This document shows positions 33,670 through 44,978 of a stretch of 64,000 bases of DNA, in pieces; positions within the stretch are counted from its first letter, which is position 1, and every line of letters begins with the position of its first letter. The position numbers and the translations under genes were made by a program. Where the stretch lies: the NCBI GenBank assembly GCA_010015745.1, contig ML978158.1:372001-436000 (forward strand). Reading direction: 5' to 3'. The stretch is from Setomelanomma holmii. Lineage: Eukaryota > Ascomycota > Dothideomycetes > Pleosporales > Phaeosphaeriaceae. The notes under the pieces were generated by a model. That model did not search any database. It saw only the letters and a list, made by a program, of their open reading frames with translations, and had not been told where the DNA came from.

Positions 33670-35211
33670 GGGCAACGCGGACTACGGAGCTGCTCGGTTG
33701 GTGGTAAGAATGGCGGCTAATGCAGGGTGTAGACCTCGTGGGAGACGTTTGGCAACGTGCGGCGTTGGGAATGCCGCCAATGGTGGTGGTGCTGGGCCCG
33801 CTTGTGGCTAGCGCCGAGATATCGCATGGACGACCGGGTATGCCTGGAACGCCAGGACCAGCATGCAGAGCGATAGGCACGTTGCTTAAGGGTTGTGCGT
33901 AAGACTGCACCCAATTGCTTTCTGTGGGTTGCTGCTGCAGCAGCAAATAAAGGCAGCATATGGACGAGGTGAGAGGGGCTTGGCAGTTGGGCGTGCTAGC
34001 GCGGCACGCAGATCGCCGATGGCAGAGGGAAGATGACGACGGCAGGTGCCACCGCACACCAAGAGAAAGGAGAGATGTGAAGATGATCAGTCGCAGCGAT
34101 ATCACCGTTGAAGTTGTCGCGGTTCAGTCGGCAGTGCTTCAATGGAAGAGACGCGGACCATGATTCCGTCATGAGCTGGGATGAGCATCCCCGCCACGTG
34201 AGCGGCCGGCTTCCCCATTGAATAAGCGACGACTTCTGGCCGTTGCCAAGCGGCGTCGCATTCGCACAGCGCCCATCCACCGCGCTCGCAGGCACCACCA
34301 GGCTCTTCTGCCCTACATACAACGCCTCCTCGTGCGACCCGTTCCAATCTGACTTGGATGCTACAGTACGCAATGATGGCCTGATGCTGGACCTCATCTT
34401 TCCAGTCCACGCTGCCCCCGCGCCGCTGTCGCAACCACCGGCCTGTATCTGTTTCTTCACGCGTCGATCCTGCTGCAGCCAGGGCTCGTCAGCACCGGAC
34501 CCTCGTCTCGCTTGCTCTCCAGGAACGAAGCCTGCAGCTCTGCAGACGCACAATTGCTAACCCCCGGCGGCTGCACCCTCTCCCTGCAATTTCTTCCGAC
34601 GCACACAGCATTTAACCTGCCCTCGCATCACTGTGGCGGTCTTGTCCCGCGGCAACCTGGTTGCAGACCGCACTCGCAGCATCCCCTCCACTCGGCTTCA
34701 AGGGTCGAATTGCCGCGTAGTCGTTCTCCTGTTGATTTATGCACACGAGCAGCCTTTTTGCTAAAAGTGGTTTTTAGCCTAGCTAGTCTGGGAAGGCACT
34801 ACCCTCCCTCAGGATCCTCACTCTACACCTCACTCTCAATATCTGCTCCGTGTCTTCGTCACGGCCAGCAGGCTCTCCTGCGTCGTTACATCATTCCCGT
34901 ATTTGTTAAAGGTGCCGCCCATTAATTCCCGTGCTTTCGCGCCTGCTGCCGTTGCGACCGCGCCAAGTATCACTGTGCTCGCCAACCTTATCCAAACGTT
35001 GGCCAAAGTGCGTCCGACGTGCCTCTGTGCAACCCGGACCCTGCGTATCTTAGCTGGGCTCTGTCCCACTCCTCACCTAGGCGCACAGTTCTCTGATTCC
35101 TCCGCCGCTGGTCCCAGAGCGAATTATTAGATTCGACATATTTCGGACGACAGCGGTAGAGAGAGGAAGGAACGAACTTGCCCTAACGCCGAACCACCGA
35201 GACTCGCCACA
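33670..35211. other. Divergent upstream regions of EED and the PAS gene
   Basis: About 1.5 kb between two divergent start codons. It is C/T-rich on the plus strand towards 35200, consistent with a long leader of the PAS gene. Small CAG/CTG-rich palindromic stretches occur near 33930-33945. I call no gene. Confidence 0.45.
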
Positions 35212-36763
35212 ATGGATACCACTTTCATCACCATCCACGGTATGTAGAGCCGTGTCCTCGGCATGATTGAAAGCTCACGCTGGCAGATCTCACCGACGAT
35301 GCCCATATTCTGTACTCATCAGATTCTATTGTTGACATTCTGGGCCACACCCCAGACGAGGTCGTCAATAGATCAGTATGGCAATTCTTCCATCCTGATG
35401 AGCTTCCCATCGCCAAGGCGCAGCACAGTCGGGGGGTCAGACTCGACAAGGCTGCTGTCCTATCTTACTGCCGTCTGAAGAATCGTCAGGGTGATTGGGT
35501 GGGCTGCGAGTGCTGCTTCTCTATCGTTTACGATGTTATGGTGTGCTGCACCAGTATCTACCGACATGGCATGCAGAGCCAGAGTAAGCCCTGCGCTGGT
35601 TGTTGCCATTTAGACACATGCTGACTTGTGCAGAGCGGGCGGTCGAAGCACCTATCGTGCGCAAGCTATTTGCATCGTCTCCCAAGGACCCACGCTACCA
35701 TATGTTGTCTCACTTGTCTAGCAAGTTCGATCTCGGTCCGGAGCAGCAAACGCACGAGCCGCGCGCTGCACTCTTCCTAAACAGATTCACCCGAACATTG
35801 ACAGTCATGTATGCCACGAGTGGCATCGAACAGATCATCGGTATCTCAGGAGAGGCCATGAAAGGCAGGAGTTTCTACTACTGCATAGCTCCTAATTGCC
35901 TCAACGATGCTGTGCGCTGTCTCGAATCAGCCAAAGGGAACGACTCAATCGCTTATATGCGCTTCTTCTTCCGCGATCCGCGCCTGGAAGACTCTGATGA
36001 CGGCATGTCATCAGAGAGCGAGGACGATATTATGACCGATGTCACTAGCTCTGAAGATGAATCTGATGGCGGCGTGGACGTCAACGAACCTTCCACGTCG
36101 AATGGATCCAATTCGAGAAGCTTGTCGCACCCTTCCCAGGGACGTGCAGACGATCCCCATTATGCGATGTTTGGAGAACATGCGCGGGATGGGTCGTCCG
36201 CATCATCCTCGATTGGCTCACCCCACTCGAACTATCGAGACGATCCAATCGAGCTGGAAGCTGTGATATCTTGCACGTCAGATGGTCTCGTAGTTTGCTT
36301 ACGACGTGCACGACCGCTTTTGCCCGGTACTCTACCTGCTGCGCAACCAACACAGGCACAGTACAATGGCGTCTACGCAGCACCCTGGGCCACGCAGCCA
36401 GTCTTCCATCCGGCTCCACCTCAGTATCCTCCATATTCTCTTGGTGCTCAGCATCCGTACATGATGCAGCAACAGGCAGCTCCGTCAATGCAGTTCCAGA
36501 ATGCTTTCATGCAAACCATTCGCGATGTAGCTGTCTTCGCCTGGGCACTTACTGGCATAAACGGCAGCCTCGCGGAATACGCACGCGGTACGCCACAGGG
36601 AGAGTCTCAGCCTCCAGGAGGCTTGCCCGTGTGGAGCCCTTCGTTGCCAAATCCGCATCAGCTCACTAAACAACACTCTGCCGCTCCATCTGGCTACGTC
36701 TCTGGATCCGGATCAAACAGCTCATCAAGCAACGATCCTTTTGGTGACCCTGGTCTTCGTTGA
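35212..36763 (+). CDS. PAS-domain protein, possible sensor or transcription cofactor
   Basis: Three exons (35212-35239, 35287-35583, 35634-36763) give 484 residues. The N-terminal PAS domain (about residues 5-105) reads ILYSSDSIVDILGHTPDEVV, WQFFHPDELP and CRLKNRQGDWVGCEC. A second PAS-like segment (about 150-235) contains MYATSGIEQIIGISGEAMKGRS. It is followed by a long acidic Ser/Asp stretch and a Pro/Gln/Tyr/Ser-rich C terminus. I see no LOV cysteine motif, no GATA or other zinc finger and no kinase, so this is not a White-collar photoreceptor as such. It probably acts as a nuclear interaction partner, which is inference from composition. Confidence 0.8.
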
Positions 36764-37780
36764 GAATGACCCAAGCACCGTATATTCAAAACGATTCATG
36801 AACATGTTAAATCGATCGACAATGCAACCAGCGACACCAATAGCTGTCCACGAGCGATACGCAAGTCGGCACTGAGGTGAGCATTTGATTTGGAGGATCG
36901 GAATACTGTTGAAAGGAGAATGGCGAAAGCTTGCGCTTTTGCGCGAGTGCACGCGTGGATGATACCAAGCAGATCTCGGATCTGCGCTTGCGATGACGAC
37001 GGTACGGATTGATGGAAAATCTTCTCTCCTTCTAAGACAGCTGCATCATATAGTAGACAAAAACACTCGAATAGTCTCAAGAGTGCATCGCTACCTATTC
37101 TCGTATCTTGCATTGCGGTGTTCACCAGCACTACAGCAGGAGCAGTCCCCGAGTATAGCAGTCTGGATCTAAAGGTAGGTATGAACGAGGTCCTGCTGCA
37201 GCAGGCGCGTCGAAACGCTCTTCAACGTTGATTGGCTGCAAGTTCGCTTGGCAAACTGGCTGTCCTAAATCTATCTCGCCCCTCATGATGGCTCCTGCGA
37301 CCTACATATATTGCTGCTCCTTGCGCCTCACCTTGCAGCTATGAAGCGCAAATATGTTGCGCAAGTCAGAGATGAAGAGCATCATCGAACATAATCAGCA
37401 GTGCTATCCACGGGATAGTTGCAACCGTTGCAACGTTACAGCAGCGTAGTTCGCGCCTTTGTGATTCTTTGTCTAAGACGTGCATGAGGTCAGGTATGGC
37501 TTTCACTTCATTGTCAGACCTCGGTTGGGGTTGGGATTTGCTTTCATTACGAGCAAATAGGAGAGCTGAGCTTACGCCATTGCCGCGATGCACAAGAGTA
37601 GGTACCTGTTTCAGATGGATCTCCCTTTAAGTTACGCCTCGAGCTAGTCCTTGTTGCTTCGCCACTGAAATGGCTGATATCCTTCCTTTCTCATATGAAA
37701 TTCTCTTCTCGTTCTGTTTGGACTCTCCTCCTTAATTGGGACGACCTACATTGCTTCGCGAGCCACCAGTTCCGCTCAAG
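36764..37780. other. Intergenic region of 1 kb
   Basis: A minus-strand frame of about 110 codons at 36796-37131 has no recognisable domain and is not called. A 14-base perfect palindrome CCTGCTGCAGCAGG lies near 37192. Confidence 0.4.
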
Positions 37781-39390
37781 ATGGCAGTTTTCACATCGCG
37801 GTTTCGGCCTCCTCTACTCTTCTTCACGATACAGTTCTTGTCCGGATGTCTGGCGCAGGACAGCACTTCAGAGAGTGGGTCATCGGCTACAGCTCAAGCC
37901 AGAGGACCAGATGCTACGACATCGATACAAGCAAGCTCGACCTCTTCTGCCCCAGCGCAGACACATACGATTGAAGTTGGTCTGGCAGACCATAAGTTTA
38001 GACCAGATACTACAGAGGCAGCAATTGGCGATGTAGGTTTGTCCAATATCCTACCAAGATCGCCACATCTCATGCAATCACGGGTGACAGCTCTTGATGC
38101 ACACGTACTCAACTACAAACATGCTAACTTTGTCTTCAGACAATCGAGTTTCGCTTCTACCCTGCGAACCATTCGATCGTACGCGCCGAGTACGGTTTCC
38201 CATGCATACCATATGAGATGACTGGGTCAAACAAGGCTGGATTCTTCAGTGGATTCAACCCAGTAGACAAAGTCCTCGACGATGTAAGTTATCCGGTCAT
38301 CACTCACATCGCCCGGTTCGACAAAACACACTGACACCCACAACAGCCGCCCAAATACTCCATTCGTGTCAATACCACCGATCCGGTCTTCTTCTACTGT
38401 AGCGCACCAGGATCATGCATTACGTACGGCATGGTTGGAAGCATCAACATCAACTCCAGCCAAAGCATTGACAAGCAGCGCAGCCTGGCTATGGACTCAG
38501 CATACATGCTCAATCCTGGTGAGCCATTTCCGGCCGAGTCGCCACTACCCTCAATCAACCCAGCTACCTCATCAGGTCTACCTGACAGTGGCTCAGGAAA
38601 GAAAAGCCTAGGCACCGGCGCCATTGCCGGTATCGTCGTTGGTGCGATCGCAGGTCTGATCCTAGGCGCCTTACTATTCTTCTTCTGGGGCCGCACAAAG
38701 ACGCTGAAAGACGAAGTTGAGCGCAAAGAAAGCAGTATCACACGGCGCATCAGTCCGTCTTCGAGCGCCGCGAACATGTTGCAATCACCTCCACCTGCGT
38801 CTTCCCCAGCAGGCAATGCTACTGGATTAGGCCTTTACCAACAGTACGCGCCTAATCACATCTCGCCAACATCACCAGACCAACGCACAGGTACATCGGC
38901 GCCGAGTTACTTCTGCCCACAATTCCAGTCTCAGAACGGATCTCAGCTCGACATCGAGCACAAGTACCGCACAGCATCGCCACCACCCCAAGCGCATCCA
39001 GCCTTCTCAACACCCACTCCATCCGCCAGCGCACTCTCAACCTCGCCACCACCACCAGACACAACCTTCCAAATCTCGCCCTCTTCATACTCCGACACAG
39101 AAACATACCCCTACTTCGCCCACCTAGTCACGCAATACCACCACACTCCCGCCACCAGCCAACCACGGCAGCACTTCTCCATCCATTCTCCAGGCCCTGA
39201 ACAAGCGAAGCTCGGTCCGTACGGACAAAAGCGGCAGGAGATGAGCATGGCGCCGGCGCCACCGTACGGCTGGCATGTTAATCTGCAGCAGGGGCCTGTG
39301 GAGATAGAAGGCGAGACGGCGAGGGCACGGATAGGAGCGAGATGGGAAGAAGTGCAACCTGGAGAGGGGAAAGAGGGGCTGATGTTTTAA
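37781..39390 (+). CDS. Cupredoxin-like extracellular protein with one membrane span
   Basis: Three exons (37781-38032, 38140-38283, 38347-39390) give 479 residues. A signal peptide (about residues 1-26) is followed by a Ser/Thr-rich linker and a cupredoxin fold (about 62-165): IEVGLADHKFRPD, IEFRFYPANHSIVRAEYGFPC, SIRVNTTDPVFFYCSAPGSC and GMVGSINI. His in NHS and Cys in FYCS occupy copper-ligand-like positions. After a Ser/Pro linker comes one membrane helix (GAIAGIVVGAIAGLILGALLFFF in two halves, about 236-258), then RTK and a Pro/Ser-rich cytoplasmic tail. Such proteins are common surface proteins of filamentous fungi; copper binding is unproven. Confidence 0.85.
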
Positions 39391-40183
39391 ATATCGTTTT
39401 GTGTAGACATGTATTCCAATGCACAGGATGGTTCAAACCTGGGGAAGGCGTTTTGTGTGGCGTAGTTCAGAAGTCACATATGGTGCTAAGAGTATTCGTT
39501 CAAGACATGTGGGCGTATATAGGAGGGCACAAGGCACCGCTGTTGAAATGAATGCCCTCTTCTGTACAATATGCCATATGCAATCTGAGTCGGCTTGGAA
39601 TGTACATGTCTCACCGGAGGTGGGCATCAAGGTGTCCCGAAGCAAGACTTCCTGCATGCAGTACGTTTGCACCCGGCTTGGATTGGGGTGCCCATACTGT
39701 CTTTGTCTCACTGAAGCTCATATATGAAGTGCGCAGCCTTTAGGTGTGTAGAGAACTTTTTACTTTGAGTTTGGCATTTCATCTTGCACTTCGAACTTTC
39801 AACCGACGATCTGCAGTAGACCTATCAGGGCGCGAATACGCAGGCCCCTCCTTCGTATGACAGTAGACCCAGTCCTGCTCATCGGAGAATCCACAAACGC
39901 CCATAGTCACCATCCTGCTCAGGCCTATCGAAAAATACAAAATGAACCCTGCTTTTGAGCTTTTCCCTCGTCAAAAGTGGTTCGTAACGTTGGAGACCAA
40001 ATGGTCGAGAAATGGACTGAAACCTCAGAAGTAGAATCAAGGGAAGAGACATGGCGCTTGGCGCAATTATATGTTGTACATTTCCATAACAAGAAGAAGA
40101 GAAGGAAGCGGGACGGCCTGCGGTCCGCTTGGGTGGCACCCGCTGAACGCCATAAAGGAGCGGGGTATCGTAAATCGTGTCGC
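39391..40183. other. Convergent 3' regions
   Basis: Space between the convergent cupredoxin-like and PHD-SET genes; no gene recognised. Confidence 0.45.
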
Positions 40184-43108
40184 TCATGTCGAAGTGGAAG
40201 TGGTGGCGGTGGTCGCCTCGGCCGTCGGCTCAATTGGAGCCTGCTCTTCGGTAAGGGGGGGTAGTGCGGGCTCTACGCTTTTCCTGGGCGGCGAGTTTGT
40301 GTTTGGTAAGCTTGCCGTAGACAATGTCGGTGAGCTCGTCGACTGAGACTGTGCCAGCGGTGGTGTTGAATTAGAGCCAGTGGAATGAGTCTGCGCTAGC
40401 TTCGCTCGCCTGCTAGTGTAGTCACTCAAGCTCAGCTTCTTGCGGGCTGGCGTAGGGTTGACGGCAGTGTTGACGGTCGGGGAGAAAGGTGACCCAATTG
40501 TGGCGCTTCCGGGAGACTGCGCGATGGCACTTCCCGTGAGGATGTTCGATACGGAACCAGGGGTGACCATTGGGTAGATCCCAGTTATGGCAGCTAGATC
40601 AGGCTGCGGAGGCATGTCAACGTGGAGATCCGCAGATTTGGCTGGCGCATCTGACGTGAAAGTGGGCGTCGGCCACGGCGGTGCAGGAGGTTGTATTGGG
40701 GAATGCGAAATTTCGGATGAGGGTCCGGGTGCTGGGGCGTCAGGCATCTCCTCTTCCTTTGGCTCAATGGGCTTTGAGGTTGTAGCATCAACGTCGTCCA
40801 TCGTTACGTCGGCAGTTGGTGAAGGCGTTGGTTCCTTGGCTGGTGTGGGTTCTCGAGGCTTGATATCTACTGCAGGCTCTGTCGTTATGTCCATTGCGGA
40901 GGTTTCGTCATGCGGTGGAGAGGGAGGGAGTGGGGATGGCTTGCTCGAAGACACATCCTTCAGAGCGGGCGACCTAGCCTCCATCTTTACCGACGCTGAA
41001 CGTAGGCGCTCCCTCTGCAACTTATCTTCCTGTGCTTGTTGTAGCAGTTTCCGCTTGAACGACATCGGCGGCTTCATCTGCCGTGCCTTCGCACATGCCT
41101 GAGCTGCAGAAGCGCCATCATCCTCCGTTTGTGTCGATGCTGTGACGTAGACAGGCTTAGGCTTCGGCGCGCTTCGGCCGTTCGTCTTCGTTGAGCTGCC
41201 CGACGTTTTGCGTGCTACACCATGGCTGTGTTCGCGGTGACGTGCCGAAGGAGAAGGCTCTGCGTGCCCAAGTCGCTTCTGCGTGCTGGAGTCAGTTTCG
41301 AACAGCGATATTCGAGAGAAGCGTCTTACAGAGGAAGAGATGCTAGGTGTGTTGAGTGACGACCCTGCGCTATTCCTCTTGCCCTTCTTGGTCTTGTGGT
41401 TTGCGTCCAGGTCCATTCGATTGAACAGCTTTTCCTGTTGCTCGATCTTGCGTTTTTCTCGTTCGGACATTTTCAAGTCGCCGTCCACCGAAAAGTGAGT
41501 CGCTGGCGTGTGGTCCCGACTGCTAGACTTGTGCGATCCGGTGGTCGATCTAGTGTCCATCTGATCATCGTCGCCGCCGTCATGGTTCAGACTTTCGCTT
41601 CCTGCACGGCTGTTTGTGGCCCGGCCTGTGCTAAGCGGCGATACTTGCGACTTCTTTGTCTTCCTGCCTTTTGATTTCGGTGGCTCGGCGAAGGTATTGC
41701 GGCGGGCACGCTCAAGCAAACACTCGTGACCAGTCGAAGTGTCGCATGCGCAGCCACCAAAGTTGGCCAAAACACAAGACGCCCAAGGCTGTATCTTCCT
41801 GAAGCCGTCTTTGGCGCCGTTGGTAACGACCTTGGCTAGCTGCTTCAACACTTCCGAGTCGAGGTCCCATCCGACGGTCAATTCTTCCCCTGGATCTATT
41901 TGTCGAGAGGCGAGGAAGCAAAAGTGGAACTCGTTGCTTGATTCAATGAAGATCTTGGTGAGCATGTTAGGATTGCAACTTCTTCGCGCATAACGCAGGA
42001 TGTTGCCTTCTCGCCGGACGTCGATATAGATGGGCAGGTGAGGATGAAAGAAGACGAAGGGCTCTGGGTGCCGCAGTAGCTCCCACCGATTGGCAGGGTC
42101 TGAGTAGTAGTCTTCCTTTCGCCCAACGAGTCCTTTCAGCTCACCAATATAGCCGCCATCAGCAACAATCTCCGCGGCTGTGATGAATTGCCACTGCGGA
42201 TGCAGACCGTGTGCAGTAATCCCGGAGTCGACTTCAGTCTGCTTGGCAATATTGGGTGCGCCCAGCTCGTGTATTGGCTGATCGATGCGCGAGAAGAGGT
42301 CCTGTGGCTTTCTACCACCACTGGCTTCCGCAAGAGCTTCTGGATCCGTGAGCCATGTTGAGATATCGTTGGCCACGCCGATGCTGGTGTACGAATTCGA
42401 GTCTGGCGACGTTGGCTCGATTTGCCCGTAAAGGTTCATGAACTCGGCGGAGAACTCTTCTATTGAACCATCTGGATTAGTAGGAGACTTGACTGGACTG
42501 TGGCCATTGAGCATGACCGATCCACCTCGCTTGCGCGACCCTGTAGCAAGAGCAGGAGGTTGGCTTATGGAGCCAGAGGTGCGATGGCTGGTCTTGGGGC
42601 GTTTGTTCGGCGGCGGTTGGTCGCGAGGGCTTCCACTCTTGCGTTCGGGGTTGTACTGAAGCTCACCAGAGGCTGGCCAACCATTTGACTGGAGTGGGCC
42701 AGGTGTGTCCTTGGTGCGCTTCTTCGGGTTCTTTGCGGTGGTCTTTGGTCTGCCTTTGCGCTCGCCAATGCTGGGAATGTCCCTGCGCTGGCGCTGCTTA
42801 TCGGTGGCACCCTTTGAGTCCACGTGGCGTGGCGCGCAGTCTGTACACTCGTGCACGTCCGGGACGTCATGAGACGGATAGTAGCACACAATGTGCTGCC
42901 AGGTGTCGCACTTCTCGCACAAGACGGTGTTTCCATCGTCGTCCGAGAAGCCGCAGATGCACTTAATCGTCGAAGACTCTTCTTCCTCGATTGTGCCGTC
43001 GAGTGTAGGGGAGCCGTTGGAGTAGGCGGGTGGTAGGGGATTGGTGTAGAGGGCAGGTGGAGCTGGCTGAGGTTCAGCGTGCGCCTTGACTGACGAGACG
43101 TCTGTCAT
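40184..43108 (-). CDS. SET3: PHD-finger and SET-domain protein of the Set3 type
   Basis: An open frame of 974 residues from the ATG at 43108. A PHD finger (about 50-91) shows CICG, C-x2-C, H-x2-C and C-x2-C spacing, and a SET domain (about 302-415) contains GELKGLVGRK, RYARRSCNPN and GEELTVGWD. The rest is Ser/Pro/Lys-rich. Yeast Set3 is the platform of a histone deacetylase complex and its PHD finger reads methylated H3K4; its SET domain is thought to be inactive. The stretch 41329-41279 has a GTAAGA donor, a CTGAC branch and a CGCAG acceptor and is 51 bases with no stop, so it is probably an intron; the protein would then be 957 residues. Confidence 0.88.
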   Translation of the reverse strand: MTDVSSVKAHAEPQPAPPALYTNPLPPAYSNGSPTLDGTIEEEESSTIKCICGFSDDDGNTVLCEKCDTWQHIVCYYPSHDVPDVHECTDCAPRHVDSKGATDKQRQRRDIPSIGERKGRPKTTAKNPKKRTKDTPGPLQSNGWPASGELQYNPERKSGSPRDQPPPNKRPKTSHRTSGSISQPPALATGSRKRGGSVMLNGHSPVKSPTNPDGSIEEFSAEFMNLYGQIEPTSPDSNSYTSIGVANDISTWLTDPEALAEASGGRKPQDLFSRIDQPIHELGAPNIAKQTEVDSGITAHGLHPQWQFITAAEIVADGGYIGELKGLVGRKEDYYSDPANRWELLRHPEPFVFFHPHLPIYIDVRREGNILRYARRSCNPNMLTKIFIESSNEFHFCFLASRQIDPGEELTVGWDLDSEVLKQLAKVVTNGAKDGFRKIQPWASCVLANFGGCACDTSTGHECLLERARRNTFAEPPKSKGRKTKKSQVSPLSTGRATNSRAGSESLNHDGGDDDQMDTRSTTGSHKSSSRDHTPATHFSVDGDLKMSEREKRKIEQQEKLFNRMDLDANHKTKKGKRNSAGSSLNTPSISSSVRRFSRISLFETDSSTQKRLGHAEPSPSARHREHSHGVARKTSGSSTKTNGRSAPKPKPVYVTASTQTEDDGASAAQACAKARQMKPPMSFKRKLLQQAQEDKLQRERLRSASVKMEARSPALKDVSSSKPSPLPPSPPHDETSAMDITTEPAVDIKPREPTPAKEPTPSPTADVTMDDVDATTSKPIEPKEEEMPDAPAPGPSSEISHSPIQPPAPPWPTPTFTSDAPAKSADLHVDMPPQPDLAAITGIYPMVTPGSVSNILTGSAIAQSPGSATIGSPFSPTVNTAVNPTPARKKLSLSDYTSRRAKLAQTHSTGSNSTPPLAQSQSTSSPTLSTASLPNTNSPPRKSVEPALPPLTEEQAPIEPTAEATTATTSTST

Positions 43109-44978
43109 AATCTGGCAGACACGCTGAACGAGAGAAGTGTGGGATGGTATTGTGGGTGGCTCAGTCTCTAGATGCTCTGGATCGCATGACGCCCAACGCG
43201 ACAACGACCCAAGCACAACTGGCAGCGAGGTCGCCAACGGATCTAACGACGCCTGTCGACGGACTGGCGACGGTTTGGCGCGAGCGGGGTTGTCAAAGGT
43301 GGGCTGTGGTCGAGGGAAAGAGGCTTCCGTGTCCGGTAGCAGCGGATGCAGACGTGGAGAACAGTGTCGGAGAGGGCACTACAACGTCACTGAACAGTCG
43401 TCGTTGCGTCGATATCATCAGAAGATGGTATTGAGCACGCTGGCAGACGTGTCCATGCAGTGCGCCCACGGTAAAGGGAGGTGACGAGAGAGAGGGAGGA
43501 TGCAGAGGCGGCTCTCGAGGGTCTGGCTGGAGACGGCAACAAAGGGGAGAGTGCGCGCGACGAGAGGCGGCCGCGTCGAGAACGGGGCGCTGGGCTGTTA
43601 GCAGATCTAGGGCTGTCGGGAGCGGTGTCGTGGTGTCGTGAAGAGTCAATGAGCGGGTGCAGAAGTGCCCAAGTGCGAAGAGGAGGGAATCAACCAGCGA
43701 GAGCGCATGCGGTTTAGCCTTGTTAGCGGCTTGGTGGCCCGTGCCCGCATGTCGAGCTTCGGGCAGGGAGCGTGAGAACGCTACCTCTGTAATTAGTAAC
43801 AAAGAGTACAGCGAGCGGCAGATCAAGGCTTAGGGCGGCGGCGTCTACAGAGCGAGTGCGCGATGGCAGCAGCGCCGGGACTGGGTTGCATCGTGTTCGA
43901 AATGCGTGGGCCAGGGTCGTCTATGAGCAACAGCAGCCGGCATCGCGAGAAGATAAAGATGCAACAGACTCGGAGACGGGGGCTGAGTTGTGTGATGAGA
44001 CGATGGCAACAGCGCCCACGGGTGGACCGTGGAAGCGTGCAGCGCATCAGACCAATGACAGCGTGCGACGGGCTGAAGGTGCCACGGGGCTAGACAGGTT
44101 GCGGTACAGCGCGTGTAAGAATTCGGGCTGGGTGAGCTGGATGCCGATCAGGTTCATCGCCGGTGGCCCCAGCGTTTTGTGATGAAAACAGACGCGCCTG
44201 TGCGGAATGCCATGCCATGCCAGGCTCTCTCTCCAAACAGTTGCGAACGTGTCGTGGGTGTTGTGCATAGGCAGCTGCGGCCGGCATGCGCGGGGCGCCG
44301 ACCGGGCAGGCGCGAGGCAACCAGATAAGAGCTGCGCCTGCCCCCGCTCCAGGGCGCGCTTTCCTGAAACGCTGCGTCAAGCCAAACGTCATCGCCAACG
44401 GCCTCGCACGTCGTAGCCGGGAGAAGGACCCAGAGAAACCACTCACCGGACACCGACGCATTCCCGAGCACCTCTGTGACCCCATATATTGGCTCAGTCG
44501 CTTCCACGCATACTAGGACGGACGCTGGCCGCTCTCGATTGCCATGTACACAGCGCACACAGCTCGCCATGCTATCGAAGGATACAAGTGCTTGACCACT
44601 GTGCGACCTAAGGAATTCCCCAGTGCTGAACCCTAGAGAGTGCTAGCATTGGACCACATCCTGATCTGAGCGTCGTTCGCAGCAATGGTCGCTCCCTATC
44701 AACCCGTGCTCAAACAGATACTAGCATCTCTCTACACCAGCTCCGCGCAAGACTCATCCGATCTGGCCGAGTTCCATGGCCGAACCCATAGCCCACAGCA
44801 AACCGACATGGTCGGGGCTGTACATCTTCACCTATTTTACCATAGACTCCCAGAGCCGCACTTTCTCCGCACTATGCAGGCTAGAGCCACGGTAAGCCCA
44901 AACTTCATTGCACCTGGGATATATCATCCATACGCAACATGTCTGCTGCACTGTTTGGGTCGTCCCATTTACTTCACG
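43109..44978. other. Upstream region of the PHD-SET gene
   Basis: About 1.9 kb without a supported gene. Open frames of 100-180 codons occur on both strands but show no domains. The part nearest 43109 is probably the leader of the PHD-SET gene. Confidence 0.4.

Noticed and set aside
35212..36763. White-collar-type blue-light receptor
   Set aside because: PAS domains are present, but the flavin-binding cysteine motif of LOV domains and the GATA finger are absent.
36796..37131. Minus-strand frame of about 110 codons as a gene
   Set aside because: No recognisable motif or supporting context. Kept as intergenic.
43293..43826. Minus-strand frame of 177 codons upstream of the PHD-SET gene
   Set aside because: Ser/Leu/His-rich without a domain. 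More likely leader or promoter sequence.
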